Under the pieces are notes generated by a model that saw nothing but the letters and a program-made list of their open reading frames with translations, did not search any database and was not told the origin of the DNA. Of a stretch of DNA of 64,000 bases, positions 28,501 through 38,628 are shown one piece after another. Every line of letters starts with the position of its first letter. The stretch's first letter is position 1. This DNA is from an uncultured Clostridium sp. (GTDB lineage Bacteria > Bacillota > Clostridia > TANB77 > CAG-508). Both the position numbers and the translations under genes were made by a program. The stretch is from positions 27,842 through 91,841 of the forward strand of contig USMK01000001.1 of assembly GCA_900555835.1 (NCBI GenBank). Direction: 5' to 3'.

Positions 28501-30315
28501 GGGGAAGAATTGCCAACAATAGTGCAGGAAAGACTAGATAAAGAGTTAAACTCTATTATAAAAAATGGGTTCTCTGTAATGTATATAATTGCTCAAAAAT
28601 TGGTTTGGAAATCAAACGAAGATGGATACATAGTAGGTTCAAGAGGTTCTGTTGGTTCATCATTTGTTGCAAATATGACAGGTATAACAGAAGTTAATTC
28701 ATTACCTCCACATTACAGATGTCCAAATTGTAAATATTCTGATTTTACAGATTACGGATATGCATGTGGATTTGATTTGCCCGATAAAGATTGTCCAAAA
28801 TGTGGTACAAAAATGGTTAAAGACGGAATAGATATACCATTTGAAACTTTCTTAGGATTTAATGGAGATAAAGAGCCAGATATCGACTTAAACTTTTCTG
28901 GTGAATATCAAGCAAAAGCACATAAATATACAGAAGTTTTATTTGGTAAAGGAAAAACATTTAAAGCAGGAACAATAGGTACAGTAGCAGAAAAAACTGC
29001 ATTTGGATATGTAAAAAACTACTTTGAAGAAAGACATATTCCAGTAGCTAATGCAGAAATAGGAAGACTAGCTGTTGGGTGTACAGGAGTAAAAAGAACA
29101 ACTGGTCAGCATCCTGGTGGAATTATAGTAGTACCAAGAGATAGAGAAATATACGAATTTACACCAGTACAACATCCAGCAGATGACCCAAATTCAGATA
29201 TAATAACAACACATTTTGACTATCACTCAATTGACCAAAACTTATTAAAACTAGATATACTAGGGCATGATGATCCAACTATGATAAGAATGTTAAAAGA
29301 TATAACCGGTATAGATCCAACAAAAGTACCATTAGACGATAAAGAAACAATGTCAATTTTTAGTTCAACCAAAGCATTGGGAGTTACACCAGAACAGATA
29401 CATTCAGAAGTTGGAAGCTACGGTATACCAGAGTTTGGAACAAAATTCGTAAGAGGAATGCTTGTAGATACAAAACCAACAACATTTGACGAATTGATAC
29501 GTATTTCTGGTTTATCACATGGTACAGATGTGTGGTTAAATAATGCTCAAACTTTAATAGAAGAAGGAACAGTAACATTAAATGAGTCAATATGTTGTCG
29601 TGACGATATAATGATTTATTTAATAAAAAAAGGTGTTCCACCAAACCATTCATTTAAAATAATGGAAACAGTACGTAAAGGAAAGGCTTTAAAAGACCCA
29701 GAAAAATGGGCGGAATATGTTGCTATGATGAAAGAACATGATGTACCAGACTGGTATATAAAATCATGTGAAAAAATAAAGTACATGTTCCCAAAAGCCC
29801 ATGCAGCAGCATATGTAACAAACGCATTTAGAATAGCATGGTTTAAAGTACATATTCCAGCAGCATATTACACAGCATATTATACAGTCAGAGCAGACGA
29901 GTTTGATAGTGATGTAATGATTCATGGGAAAGAAAAAGTAAAAAATAAAATGAAAGAAATAGAATTACTTGGAAATGCTGCAACTGTAAAAGAAAAAGGA
30001 ATGTATTCAGTTCTTGAAATAGTACTGGAAATGTATGAAAGAGGAATAAAATTCTTACCAATGGACTTATACAAATCACATGCAACAAAATTTATAAGCG
30101 AAGAAGAAGGAATAAGACCACCATTAAATAGTATACCAGGACTTGGAACTGTTGCTGCACAAGGAATAGAAGAAGCAAAAAAAGATGGACCATTTATGTC
30201 TATAAGTGATTTGCAAATAAGAGCAAAAGTAGGAAAATCTGTAATAGAATTACTAAAAGATGCTGGTTGCCTAGATGGTATGCCAGAAAGCAACCAAATG
30301 AGTTTATTTGGCTAA
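25572..30315 (+). CDS. polC: DNA polymerase III alpha subunit, PolC type; CGG shift at 28014
   Basis: The replicative polymerase, 1580 residues after one +1 shift. Order: N-terminal domain, two tandem OB-like repeats (about 235-340 and 365-465), PHP start HMHTQMSQMD (about 479), exonuclease DIETTG (about 566), then the polymerase domain with Cys pairs CPNCKY and CPKCG and catalytic PDIDLNFSG (about 1101). Codon 815 is CGG (28014-28016) in GCT CGG ACA. Unshifted, the protein ends at 28058, before the polymerase active site; skipping the C gives AGQSEEEIEEIADFYDYLEI, the family sequence. An essential gene cannot be lost this way. One OB copy appears duplicated. Confidence 0.95.
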
Positions 30316-30328
30316 AACGAGGGATGTT

Positions 30329-31706
30329 ATGATAGAAAAAAACAAAGAATATATAGTAGATATAATAGATAATGGCTTAGATGGACAAGGAATTGCAAAA
30401 ATATATAATTTTACAATATTTGTAGACCAAACTACAAAAGGAGAAAAGGTAAAAATACTAATACTAAAAGTAAACAAAAATTATGCATATGCAAAAGCCT
30501 TGGAAATACTACAAAAATCTCCTAATAGAATAGAAACTGACTGCTCCACATACAAAAAATGTGGAGGATGCAGTTTAAGATTTTTAGAGTATGAGGAAAC
30601 ATTAGATATAAAAGAAGAAATGGTTAGAAATTGCATAAAAAAAGCCTTAGGAAAAGAAATAAAAATAAATAAAACAATAGGAATGGGAAATCCATATAAT
30701 TATAGAAACAAATTGCAATATCCATTAGGACTAAACGAACAAGGAAAACCTACAATGGGCGTATATGCCAAAAGAACACATAAAATAATACCAGTACAAA
30801 AATGTGAAATTCAAAACGAATTATCAGAAAAAATAGCAAAAAGCATTTTTGAATATTGTGTAAAAAATGATGTTTCAATGTATAACGAAAAAAGTCTAAA
30901 AGGAATTATGAGACATATTGTAATAAGAATAGGTGTAATGACAAATGAAATAATGGTAATATTGGTTATAAACGAAAAATTTCCTAAAATAGAGCAATTT
31001 GTAAAAGAAATAATCAGCGAGTATTCAGAAATAAAAACAATAGTTTTAAATTACAATAAAAAAAACACAAATGTAATATTAGGAAATAAAAACGAAATAG
31101 TTTATGGAGATGGATATATATACGACATTTTAGGAGATTATAAATTTAAAATATCTCCAATGTCATTTTATCAAACAAATGTAACTCAAACAGAAGTATT
31201 ATACAACAAAGCACTAGAATATGCAGAACTTACAGGAAATGAAACAGTATTAGATTTATACTGTGGAATTGGAACAATTGGAATATTTGCATCAAAAAAA
31301 GCAAAACAAATTTACGGAATAGAAATAGTAGAAAATGCAATAAAAGATGCAAAAGAAAATGCCAAAATAAACAACATACAAAATGCAGAATTCTACTGCG
31401 GAGATGTAGAAGAAATCCTACCACAAATAATAAAACAAACAAACCTAAAACCACAAACCATATTTGTAGACCCACCAAGAAAAGGACTAGACACCAAAAC
31501 AATCCAAACAATACTAAATCTAAAACCACAAAAACTAATCTACATAAGTTGCAACCCCTCAACTCTAGCCCGAGACCTAGCAATGCTAGACACAGCCTAC
31601 GAAATAAAAGAAATAACCCCAGTCGACATGTTCCCATACACGCGGACACTGTGAAACGGTGGCAAATTTAGATGCAAAAGATAATTTTTTAAAGGGGAAT
31701 AAGTAA
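30329..31706 (+). CDS. 23S rRNA (uracil-C5) methyltransferase, RlmD/RlmCD type; CGG shift at 31643
   Basis: 458 residues after one +1 shift. TRAM-like N-terminus, Fe-S cysteines (CSTYKKCGGCSLRF, then QKCEIQ), SAM motif LDLYCGIGTIGIFASK, and the catalytic block YISCNPSTLARDLAML. Codon 439 is CGG (31643-31645) in TAC ACG CGG ACA; unshifted it stops at 31654. Skipping the C gives MFPYTGHCETVANL, the conserved end of this family, and TAA at 31704-31706, which overlaps the ATG of the next gene as TAATG. The start ATG at 30329 follows GAGGGA. Confidence 0.92.
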
Positions 31707-32254
31707 TGTCTGATAAAAGGTGCAAGTGGTGTAATTTAAAAAATCCAAAGTATATAGAGTATCACGATAATGAATGGGGAGTTCCAGCATATGATGATAA
31801 ATATTTATATGAAATGATAATCTTGGAATCTTTTCAAGCAGGATTATCTTGGGAATGTGTTCTAAATAAAAGGGAAGAGTTTAGAAAAGCATTTGATAAT
31901 TTTGATATTGATAAGGTATGTAATTATGATGAGAAAAAAATACAAGAACTACTTAAAAATGAAAATATCATAAGAAACAAATTAAAAATAAATGCAGCTA
32001 TCAATAATAGCAAAATATTTAAAGAAATACAAAAAGAACATAAAACATTCTCTAATTATATCTGGAGCTTTACAAATAATAAAATAATTTATGAAGTAGA
32101 CAAAACCAGTTCAGAGTTATCAGATACAATTTCAAATGATTTACAAAAAAGAGGAATGAAGTTTGTAGGAACAACAATTATATATTCTTATTTACAAGCA
32201 ATAGGAGTAATTTATTCACACGAAAGAGAATGTTTTATGTATAATAGTTTATAG
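31706..32254 (+). CDS. tag: DNA-3-methyladenine glycosylase I
   Basis: Removes 3-methyladenine from alkylated DNA. The protein has 182 residues with the Tag hallmark N-terminus (RCKWCNLKNPKYIEYHDNEWG), LESFQAGLSWECVLNKRE, and the C-terminal zinc site (HERECFMYN), completing the Cys/His set. The ATG overlaps the stop reached by the upstream gene only after its +1 shift, implying translational coupling. Confidence 0.95.
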   Translation: MSDKRCKWCNLKNPKYIEYHDNEWGVPAYDDKYLYEMIILESFQAGLSWECVLNKREEFRKAFDNFDIDKVCNYDEKKIQELLKNENIIRNKLKINAAINNSKIFKEIQKEHKTFSNYIWSFTNNKIIYEVDKTSSELSDTISNDLQKRGMKFVGTTIIYSYLQAIGVIYSHERECFMYNSL

Positions 32255-32284
32255 CACGATATAAGAATCCGTGCTATATTTTTT
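32250..32284 (+). terminator. Rho-independent terminator after tag
   Basis: TATAGCACG (32250-32258) pairs perfectly with CGTGCTATA (32270-32278), then a T run. It overlaps the tag stop codon. Confidence 0.9.
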
Positions 32285-32298
32285 ATAAAAACAACACT

Positions 32299-32401
32299 TT
32301 AAACCATTTTTTTCATATAAATATTCAATCCATTTAGGTCATATGGAACATTGCCGTAGAAGTATCTTAAGGCTCGGTTTATGATGCCGTCTACGAAAAA
32401 A
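32299..32401 (-). pseudogene. C-terminal gene remnant
   Basis: About 33 codons read on the minus strand as VDGIINRALRYFYGNVPYDL, then NGLNIYMKKMV and a stop. The composition is protein-like but there is no start and no upstream part. The family was not recognised. Confidence 0.4.
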
Positions 32402-32508
32402 GAAATGTACATTATCTAACTGCAATAGAAAATGTGGAACTTGAAACACAAATATCAGAAAAGCCATTAAATGTAGATATGGTAGAAGCTTTAAAATCAG
32501 TAGACTAA
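32400..32508 (+). pseudogene. C-terminal gene remnant
   Basis: About 35 codons ending YLTAIENVELETQISEKPLN and a short tail with TAA at 32506-32508, no start. It abuts the minus-strand remnant, so this spacer (32285-32648) holds the joined ends of two lost genes. A likely promoter and AGGGAGG site for the next gene lie at 32600-32640. Confidence 0.4.
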
Positions 32509-32648
32509 TATAAAGAAGATGCTAATTGTAAATAAAGTGAGATCAAATGTTAGACAAAAAGTTTAACAATTTGGGTTCACTTTTATAAATATTTGAATGC
32601 TTATTTAGGATGTGATATAATACAAAAAATAAGGGAGGTTCGGGTATA

Positions 32649-33770
32649 ATGATAGATAATAGAAACAAAAAGTTGGCTAACAATCTTATAAAAAATTCTA
32701 TTTCTCTAACAGAAAAAGATAATTTATTAATAGAGGTAATTGGGGAAAATGGATTGGAGTTAGGACGTGAAATTGAGAAACAAGCTAAAAAAATGAATGC
32801 AAATCCATATATAAAAGTGATAAATTATGAAAATTTAAGAAACTTTTTAATAAATTCTACAAACGAAGAAATAATTGAATATGGGAAAAAAGAATATGAA
32901 CTAATGAAAAAAATGCAAGCTTATATAGGAATAAGTTCACCAACATCAGATAAAGTTCTAGAAGATGTATCACAAGAAAAATTAAAAGTTTATAATAAAT
33001 ATTATACTGCTTTGGTACATTTGGAGCAACGAGTGAAACATACAAAGTGGTGTATTTTGAGATATCCAAATGAATATTTGGCAAAGAAAAGCAATATGGC
33101 GTTAAATGAGTTTAAAAACTTCTATTATGATGTTTGTAATGTAGATTATAATAAAATGAAAATTGCGATGGAACCTTTAAAAAAATTAATGAATAAAACG
33201 GATAAAGTTCATATTATTGCACCGGGGACAGATTTGGAATTTAGCATAAAAGGAATTTCAGCCGAAAAGTATTATGGAACATTTAATATACCAGATGGAG
33301 AAGTAGCAACTTGTCCAATAAAAAATAGTGTAAATGGATATATTACTTATAACACAAAAACAAAATATAATGATATTATATTTGAAGAAGTAAGATTTGA
33401 ATTTTTAGATGGTAAAATAATAAATGCATCTGCTAAGGAAAAAACAAATGAATTAAATAAAATTCTTGATACCGACGAAGGAGCTAGATACATTGGAGAA
33501 TTTGCTTTTGGATTAAATCCATATGTTAACAATGTTATATGTGATACATTATTTGACGAAAAAATAAATGGAAGTTTCCATTTAACACCTGGAATGGCAT
33601 TAGAAGAAAGCGATAATGGAAATAGGTCAGCAATTCATTGGGACATAGTTAAAATCCTTAGAAAAGAATTTGGAGGAGGACAAATATATTTTGATAATAA
33701 ATTAATAATGAAAGATGGAATATTCGTTTTAGAAGAACTAAAACCATTAAATATTGAAAATTTAAAATAA
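32649..33770 (+). CDS. Aminopeptidase, M29 (AmpS/PepS) family
   Basis: 373 residues, the usual length. Key blocks: YIGISSPTSDKVLEDVSQ in the N-terminal half, IIAPGTDLEFSIKG, the metal ligands in FNIPDGEVATCPI (Glu), IGEFAFGLNP, and the C-terminal HLTPGMALEESDNGNRSAIHWD. A metal-dependent exopeptidase of the cytoplasm. GGGAGG site at 32633-32638. Intact; CGG appears only out of frame (ACG GAT, CCG GGG). Confidence 0.9.
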   Translation: MIDNRNKKLANNLIKNSISLTEKDNLLIEVIGENGLELGREIEKQAKKMNANPYIKVINYENLRNFLINSTNEEIIEYGKKEYELMKKMQAYIGISSPTSDKVLEDVSQEKLKVYNKYYTALVHLEQRVKHTKWCILRYPNEYLAKKSNMALNEFKNFYYDVCNVDYNKMKIAMEPLKKLMNKTDKVHIIAPGTDLEFSIKGISAEKYYGTFNIPDGEVATCPIKNSVNGYITYNTKTKYNDIIFEEVRFEFLDGKIINASAKEKTNELNKILDTDEGARYIGEFAFGLNPYVNNVICDTLFDEKINGSFHLTPGMALEESDNGNRSAIHWDIVKILRKEFGGGQIYFDNKLIMKDGIFVLEELKPLNIENLK

Positions 33771-33780
33771 AAACAGAGTT

Positions 33781-34536
33781 CTAATTATAGAGCTCTGTTT
33801 TGTCATTAAAAAATAAGTCGTCATAGTTTGAATCATTTAATATCCATTCATTGTTATGCTTAATTTGGTTAAGAGTGTCTTTGGTAATTTTTAAATAATT
33901 ATCATATGCAGTTATATTACTAATTTCATTTATTGACATTATTCCTTTCTTGATAACGGGCATAGAATGAGGAGTCAAGGCTAATATGAAAAAGAATGTT
34001 TTATCAATTTCACGATTCCAAGGAATTGTAAATGAAATCTGTATTTTTTCATATTGGGTACCTTGTGAATTTGTATTTTCCAAGTTTATATAACCAATTG
34101 TTTTGTCATATGTAAGTGTACCTTCATAATAGTATGAAGATTTATTGGCATATGCAGTTGTAGATTTTATTCCATTGTAAAATTTGACTTTTGTTGTATT
34201 TGAGTTTTTAATGGTAACTAATTCTGCTACTGACGTTACTAAATGAGTTTGAGTATAATAATAGAAATATAATTTGGAGGTGTTAAATAGATTTCTTGGT
34301 TCGCAATTCCTAGAATTATTTTCATATTGTGGAATTAATTCATTAAGGTCAACATTCAAAGCATTGCATATTTCGATAAGAGTAATTGCATCAGGAGTAA
34401 CTTTTCCTGTTTCGTATTTACTAATAGTAGATTTAGATTTTGATATTAATTTTCCTAATTGAGTTACAGAAATATTCCTGCTTTCTCTATATTTTTTTAT
34501 TTGTTCGTTCAATCTAATATTACTTAAATTATACAT
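33781..34536 (-). CDS. XRE-family transcriptional regulator
   Basis: 251 residues. The N-terminal helix-turn-helix covers residues 8-65 (RNISVTQLGKLISKSKSTIS then YETGKVTPDAITLIEICNAL); the C-terminal 170 residues are a beta-rich domain of unknown ligand. It is divergent from the kinase cluster that begins at 34787 and may control it (inference). Confidence 0.82.
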   Translation of the reverse strand: MYNLSNIRLNEQIKKYRESRNISVTQLGKLISKSKSTISKYETGKVTPDAITLIEICNALNVDLNELIPQYENNSRNCEPRNLFNTSKLYFYYYTQTHLVTSVAELVTIKNSNTTKVKFYNGIKSTTAYANKSSYYYEGTLTYDKTIGYINLENTNSQGTQYEKIQISFTIPWNREIDKTFFFILALTPHSMPVIKKGIMSINEISNITAYDNYLKITKDTLNQIKHNNEWILNDSNYDDLFFNDKTELYN

Positions 34537-34786
34537 AAATACCTCGTTTCATATAAATCAACAAATTTAATAAATTAAAGTTTTTAATAAAATATTAATT
34601 ATAATTATAGCAAAAAATGGAAAAATTTCAATAGATTTGAAACAAATTCCTCTAAGTTGTTTCTTAATGTGAAACAATACAAAATTTGAATAATTTAAAA
34701 AAACAAATAAAATATCAATAAACAAATGAATCTGAAAGTTATAAGTGTGTTTAGAAGTAGTTACAAAATTAGGAGGGGATATAATA

Positions 34787-35428
34787 TTGAGAAAAGAGAA
34801 AGGAAAAATCTTGATTGAAGGAATGGACCTATCTGGTAAAACTACTATAATAAATTATTTGGATAAAATTTTAAATATTGATAAAATTCAACAAAGAACG
34901 CTTAGTGGTAATTCGGAAATTTATAATTTTGCTGTTTTACAATCAAAAAAAGGACAATTACATAATGATTTAATTAATCAATTATATATTTTAGCTATTA
35001 GTGAAGACTTATACAATTATCAACCGAAGGAAGATAATATAATTTTACAAGATTCATATTTTGCATTAAGGAGTTATGCTTTTATAAAACAAAAATATTC
35101 ACAGACTATGGCAGATAGTGTTTATAAATTGTTACAAGTGTTTCCAAAACCAGAATTAGCATTTTATTTGACCGCTAGTACGGAAGAAAGAGTAAAAAGA
35201 AATAAAGAAAGGGATAAACCTATGGCTTATATGGAAAAATTACTGAAATCAAATCCAAGAGAATTTGAAGCTATTGAAAAGCACCTAAGAAATATAACTA
35301 CTGGTTTATTTGGAGCAGAAATTATAAACACACAAGATAAGGGAATAAAAGAGATAGCATTATATATAGGAAATAAAATTCAAGAGAAACACAGAGAAAA
35401 CAAGGAAAGGAAGATTTCTACTAGATAA
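34787..35428 (+). CDS. Thymidylate kinase-like P-loop kinase
   Basis: 213 residues. P-loop GMDLSGKTT near the N-terminus, a DxY-type segment (LQDSYFALRSYAF), and a lid region with RVKRNKERDKP, as in nucleoside monophosphate kinases. The TTG start at 34787 is chosen because AGGAGG (34771-34776) precedes it by ten bases; upstream codons lack a site. First gene of a five-gene run with another P-loop protein, a NUDIX and a HIT protein. A divergent form, so it may act on an unusual nucleotide. Confidence 0.7.
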   Translation: MRKEKGKILIEGMDLSGKTTIINYLDKILNIDKIQQRTLSGNSEIYNFAVLQSKKGQLHNDLINQLYILAISEDLYNYQPKEDNIILQDSYFALRSYAFIKQKYSQTMADSVYKLLQVFPKPELAFYLTASTEERVKRNKERDKPMAYMEKLLKSNPREFEAIEKHLRNITTGLFGAEIINTQDKGIKEIALYIGNKIQEKHRENKERKISTR

Positions 35429-35466
35429 AAAATGATAATGCAAATAATGTTGGAGGATGTGGAACA

Positions 35467-36138
35467 ATGAAATTTATTACAATAGGAGGTGCTCCTGGCG
35501 CAGGGAAGACTTATACAAGTAAATTACTAGCAAAAGAATATGATTTTCTTTCATTAGAATTTGAATCTTTAAGATGGGACTTTTTTAATGATAATATTGA
35601 CAAAAATTTGTATGAATATACTCAATATGTTTTTCCATTAGAAAATGAAAATATGAGAGATTATTATTTGAGGTGTACTTTATTTGATAATAAAATACCG
35701 TTAGAATTATTTATTAAATGGCATAAGGCAACAATGAAATTTATTCAACGAAAATTGTGCCAAATTGTTTATGAGTTGAAAGAAGTTAAAACAAAAGAAG
35801 AGTATTTAAATTTTTGCGATAAATATAAAAGATTAATCAATTATATGCCTAAATTTGAAAAATTAAATATGGAGTATATAATATGCAGTCATGCTTTTAT
35901 TAATACAATTGATTTCCCGAGAAATCAGAGAATTCAAATCGATTTCGTAATGGATAAAGGGATTTTAATTGGGCGATTTAAACAAAGAGAGAATATAACG
36001 GAAAGTTCATTTGATAAAAATATAGAATTATATTATCAATCTTACGAAGAAGTTTTAAAAGATAGTGTAGCATCTAAATTAGATAGTAATAATAAAGATA
36101 TTATTGAAAAAATTTATAATTTAATTCAAAATAATTAA
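35467..36138 (+). CDS. P-loop kinase or ATPase, unknown substrate
   Basis: 223 residues with Walker A GGAPGAGKTYTSK at residues 6-18 and otherwise mostly helical sequence. Features such as QIDFVMDKGILIGRFKQRE in the C-terminal half resemble small-molecule kinases. No named family recognised. It has an AGGAT-type site and follows the thymidylate kinase-like gene. Confidence 0.6.
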   Translation: MKFITIGGAPGAGKTYTSKLLAKEYDFLSLEFESLRWDFFNDNIDKNLYEYTQYVFPLENENMRDYYLRCTLFDNKIPLELFIKWHKATMKFIQRKLCQIVYELKEVKTKEEYLNFCDKYKRLINYMPKFEKLNMEYIICSHAFINTIDFPRNQRIQIDFVMDKGILIGRFKQRENITESSFDKNIELYYQSYEEVLKDSVASKLDSNNKDIIEKIYNLIQNN

Positions 36139-36159
36139 ATATGGAAAGGAAGTAACGTT

Positions 36160-36639
36160 ATGGACTTGAAAATTAAAACAGAAACAGAAGAGTTTCATGG
36201 AAGAACATGTGGAATCATAAAAAAAGAAAATAAATTTTTAATTATGAAAGTAAATAAGACGTCTTATTATCATTTACCAGGAGGTCATATTGAAATAGGG
36301 GAAGATTCAAAACAAGCTGTTATTCGCGAAATAGGAGAAGAAATTGGATGTGAAGTTCAAAAAGCAAAGCTATTTGCAATACAAGAGAACTTTTGGATAA
36401 GAAGAGGCAAACAATGTCACGGAATAGAGTTTTATTATATAATAAAACCTAATAAACAGTTTCAAATGAAAAATTATGAAAAAAAAGAAATTGACAAAGG
36501 AGAAGAAAAATTACTAGAATTTAAATGGGTTACATTAGAAGAATTAAAAAATATAGATTTAAGACCGATAAATATTAGAGATATGATAATAAATCAAAAG
36601 TCGTTTAAAGGGTTAATACATATTATAAAAAGAGGGTAA
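36160..36639 (+). CDS. NUDIX hydrolase
   Basis: 159 residues with a full NUDIX box GGHIEIGEDSKQAVIREIGEEIG (GX5EX7REUXEEXGU; positions about 46-68). The substrate is unknown. Between the P-loop protein and the HIT protein, suggesting a joint nucleotide or nucleotide-sugar pathway. Confidence 0.85.
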   Translation: MDLKIKTETEEFHGRTCGIIKKENKFLIMKVNKTSYYHLPGGHIEIGEDSKQAVIREIGEEIGCEVQKAKLFAIQENFWIRRGKQCHGIEFYYIIKPNKQFQMKNYEKKEIDKGEEKLLEFKWVTLEELKNIDLRPINIRDMIINQKSFKGLIHIIKRG

Positions 36640-36643
36640 AGGG

Positions 36644-37276
36644 ATGAAAGAATGTGTATTTTGTAACATTGTAAAAACAGGAAATAATAATAAAAATGAA
36701 AAAGAAGTTATTTTATATGAAGATGAATTAATACTAATTATACCTGCTGCTGGTAGCCCAGTTAGGGGATATCTAATGATTATAGTAAAACGACATATAA
36801 ACGGATTTGCTGAATTATCACCAGAAGAATTAAAGCATGTAGAAAAAACTGTAAAAATCATTAAAACATTTTATAAAAAACACTTTCATGTTAATTCAAT
36901 ATTATTAGAACATGGTTCAACATCAAATGGCAGACATTCTGAAAGTATCGTACATGCTCATTTACATTTGATTCCATTTGAATTTAACAAAGAAATTGAA
37001 GGAGAACTATTTACAAAGCTACAATTAAATTTAATTGAACTGTTTGAAAATATTAAACGTAATGAAAAATTAGATTATTGGTTATATTGTGATGCAAAAG
37101 GAAAATATTATACATCTAATAACATATTAGATGTTCCAAGATCAATTTTTATGAATTTGATAGCTAAACAAATTAAGTTATCGCAACCATACGAATGGAG
37201 GAAATCTTTTACACCACAAAAGTATATAACTGAAATGGTAAAGATATTTGATAGTTATAGAAGTTTAATTAAGTAA
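36644..37276 (+). CDS. HIT family hydrolase or nucleotidyltransferase
   Basis: 210 residues. N-terminal CVFCNIV zinc-type pair and the HIT triad in VHAHLHLIPFE (HxHxH, about residues 107-111). The C-terminal 90 residues are an extension not seen in minimal HIT proteins. The gene starts five bases after the NUDIX stop. Probably acts on a nucleotide conjugate. Confidence 0.82.
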   Translation: MKECVFCNIVKTGNNNKNEKEVILYEDELILIIPAAGSPVRGYLMIIVKRHINGFAELSPEELKHVEKTVKIIKTFYKKHFHVNSILLEHGSTSNGRHSESIVHAHLHLIPFEFNKEIEGELFTKLQLNLIELFENIKRNEKLDYWLYCDAKGKYYTSNNILDVPRSIFMNLIAKQIKLSQPYEWRKSFTPQKYITEMVKIFDSYRSLIK

Positions 37277-37395
37277 TGATTTTGAAAAATGTAAATTATA
37301 AGGAGCTAAATGGATAAAAAACAACAAAATATTCATAAACATTTCATAATTTCATGATATAAAGAGAAAAATATACTTAGGAGGTATTAAAAATT

Positions 37396-37842
37396 ATGAA
37401 TAAAGAAGAAAGAAAACAAAAAATGGATGAATTTAATGAAAAGATGAAGGAGTTAAATGCTAAAATAAAGGATAGTACAGACATTCTTGTACTTGAAGGT
37501 ATGGAAGCAAAAGATGTTTTGGGTAAAAAACTAAAAGATGCTCAAAGCAGTTTAGAGGCAACAAAAGAACAATGCAGAATTATGGGTGAAAAAGGAAAAG
37601 GCAAAATATCAAGTGAATTAATGAAAGCTCAAATGAACTTAAATGTAGCAAAAGAAAATATAGAAAAGAAAAAAGAGCTTCATGATAAAGAGAAATTAGC
37701 AAAATATATAGACGACAAGCTAGAATATGCTGAACAATCAGTTGCTCTATCTCTATTAGCAGCAAAGGAAGCAAAAGTAGCTTTCCTAGAAGCCCTAGAT
37801 GCACAAATGGAATATGATGAAAAATATGGAGAAGAAGAATAA
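37396..37842 (+). CDS. Coiled-coil protein, function unknown
   Basis: A 148-residue, very charged helical protein (KMDEFNEKMKELNAKIKDST, later EYDEKYGEEE). No membrane span and no known family. Strong AGGAGGT site at 37380-37386. It could be a cytoplasmic structural or phasin-like protein; this is a guess from composition only. Confidence 0.65.
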   Translation: MNKEERKQKMDEFNEKMKELNAKIKDSTDILVLEGMEAKDVLGKKLKDAQSSLEATKEQCRIMGEKGKGKISSELMKAQMNLNVAKENIEKKKELHDKEKLAKYIDDKLEYAEQSVALSLLAAKEAKVAFLEALDAQMEYDEKYGEEE

Positions 37843-37915
37843 AAAATTCCCAAATAAATATATACAAAAACAATATATTTCGATATAATGTAGGAAAATA
37901 AAGGGGGGAATAGCC

Positions 37916-38626
37916 ATGATAGAATTAAAAAATGTTACAAAGATTTACAATAATTCTAAAAAAGCGGTAGACAATATATCATTTAAGGTAAATGATGGAG
38001 AAATTTTTGCTTTTATAGGACACAATGGAGCAGGAAAAACTACTACAATAAAAGCTATTGTTGGAATTTTAGATTTTGAAGAAGGAGATATACTAATTAA
38101 CGGAAAATCAATAAAAACAGACGAAATAGAATGTAAAAAACAAATAGCATATGTTCCAGACAACCCAGATTTATACGAAAATATGAAAGCAATAGATTTT
38201 ATCAATTTTATATGTGATATGTATGAAATAACCGAAGAAACAAGAAAAGAAAACATAGATAAATATTCAAAAATGTTCGGAATGGAAAATAACCTAAATG
38301 ACGAAATTTCTTCTTTTTCTCATGGTATGAAACAAAAAATCGCACTAATTTCTGCATTAGTTCATAATCCTAATGTATTAATTATGGATGAGCCATTTGT
38401 TGGATTAGATCCAAAGGCAGTATTTGATATGAAAGAAATAATGAATCAAATGAGCAAAGAAGGAAAAACGATATTTTTCTCCACACACATCTTGGATGTA
38501 GCTGAAAAAATATGCAGTAGAGTTGCTATTATAAAAAAGGGAAAAATAATAAAAGTAGGAAGTATGCAAGAAATAAAGGGAGACGAATCGCTAGAACAAG
38601 TATTTTTGGAATTGGAGGAGAAGTAA
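37916..38626 (+). CDS. ABC transporter ATP-binding protein
   Basis: 236 residues with Walker A GHNGAGKTTTIK (about residue 35), signature FSHGMKQKIALISAL, Walker B NVLIMDEPFVGLDP and the H-loop STHILD. Cooperates with the permease that follows at once; together they resemble two-gene exporters of antimicrobials or of unknown substrates. Confidence 0.92.
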   Translation: MIELKNVTKIYNNSKKAVDNISFKVNDGEIFAFIGHNGAGKTTTIKAIVGILDFEEGDILINGKSIKTDEIECKKQIAYVPDNPDLYENMKAIDFINFICDMYEITEETRKENIDKYSKMFGMENNLNDEISSFSHGMKQKIALISALVHNPNVLIMDEPFVGLDPKAVFDMKEIMNQMSKEGKTIFFSTHILDVAEKICSRVAIIKKGKIIKVGSMQEIKGDESLEQVFLELEEK

Positions 38627-38628
38627 TT

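Noticed and set aside
28096..30315. Independent gene for the C-terminal half of PolC (split polymerase)
   Set aside because: The 28096 start lacks a ribosome site and the sequence between 28017 and 28096 is conserved coding sequence in the shifted frame.
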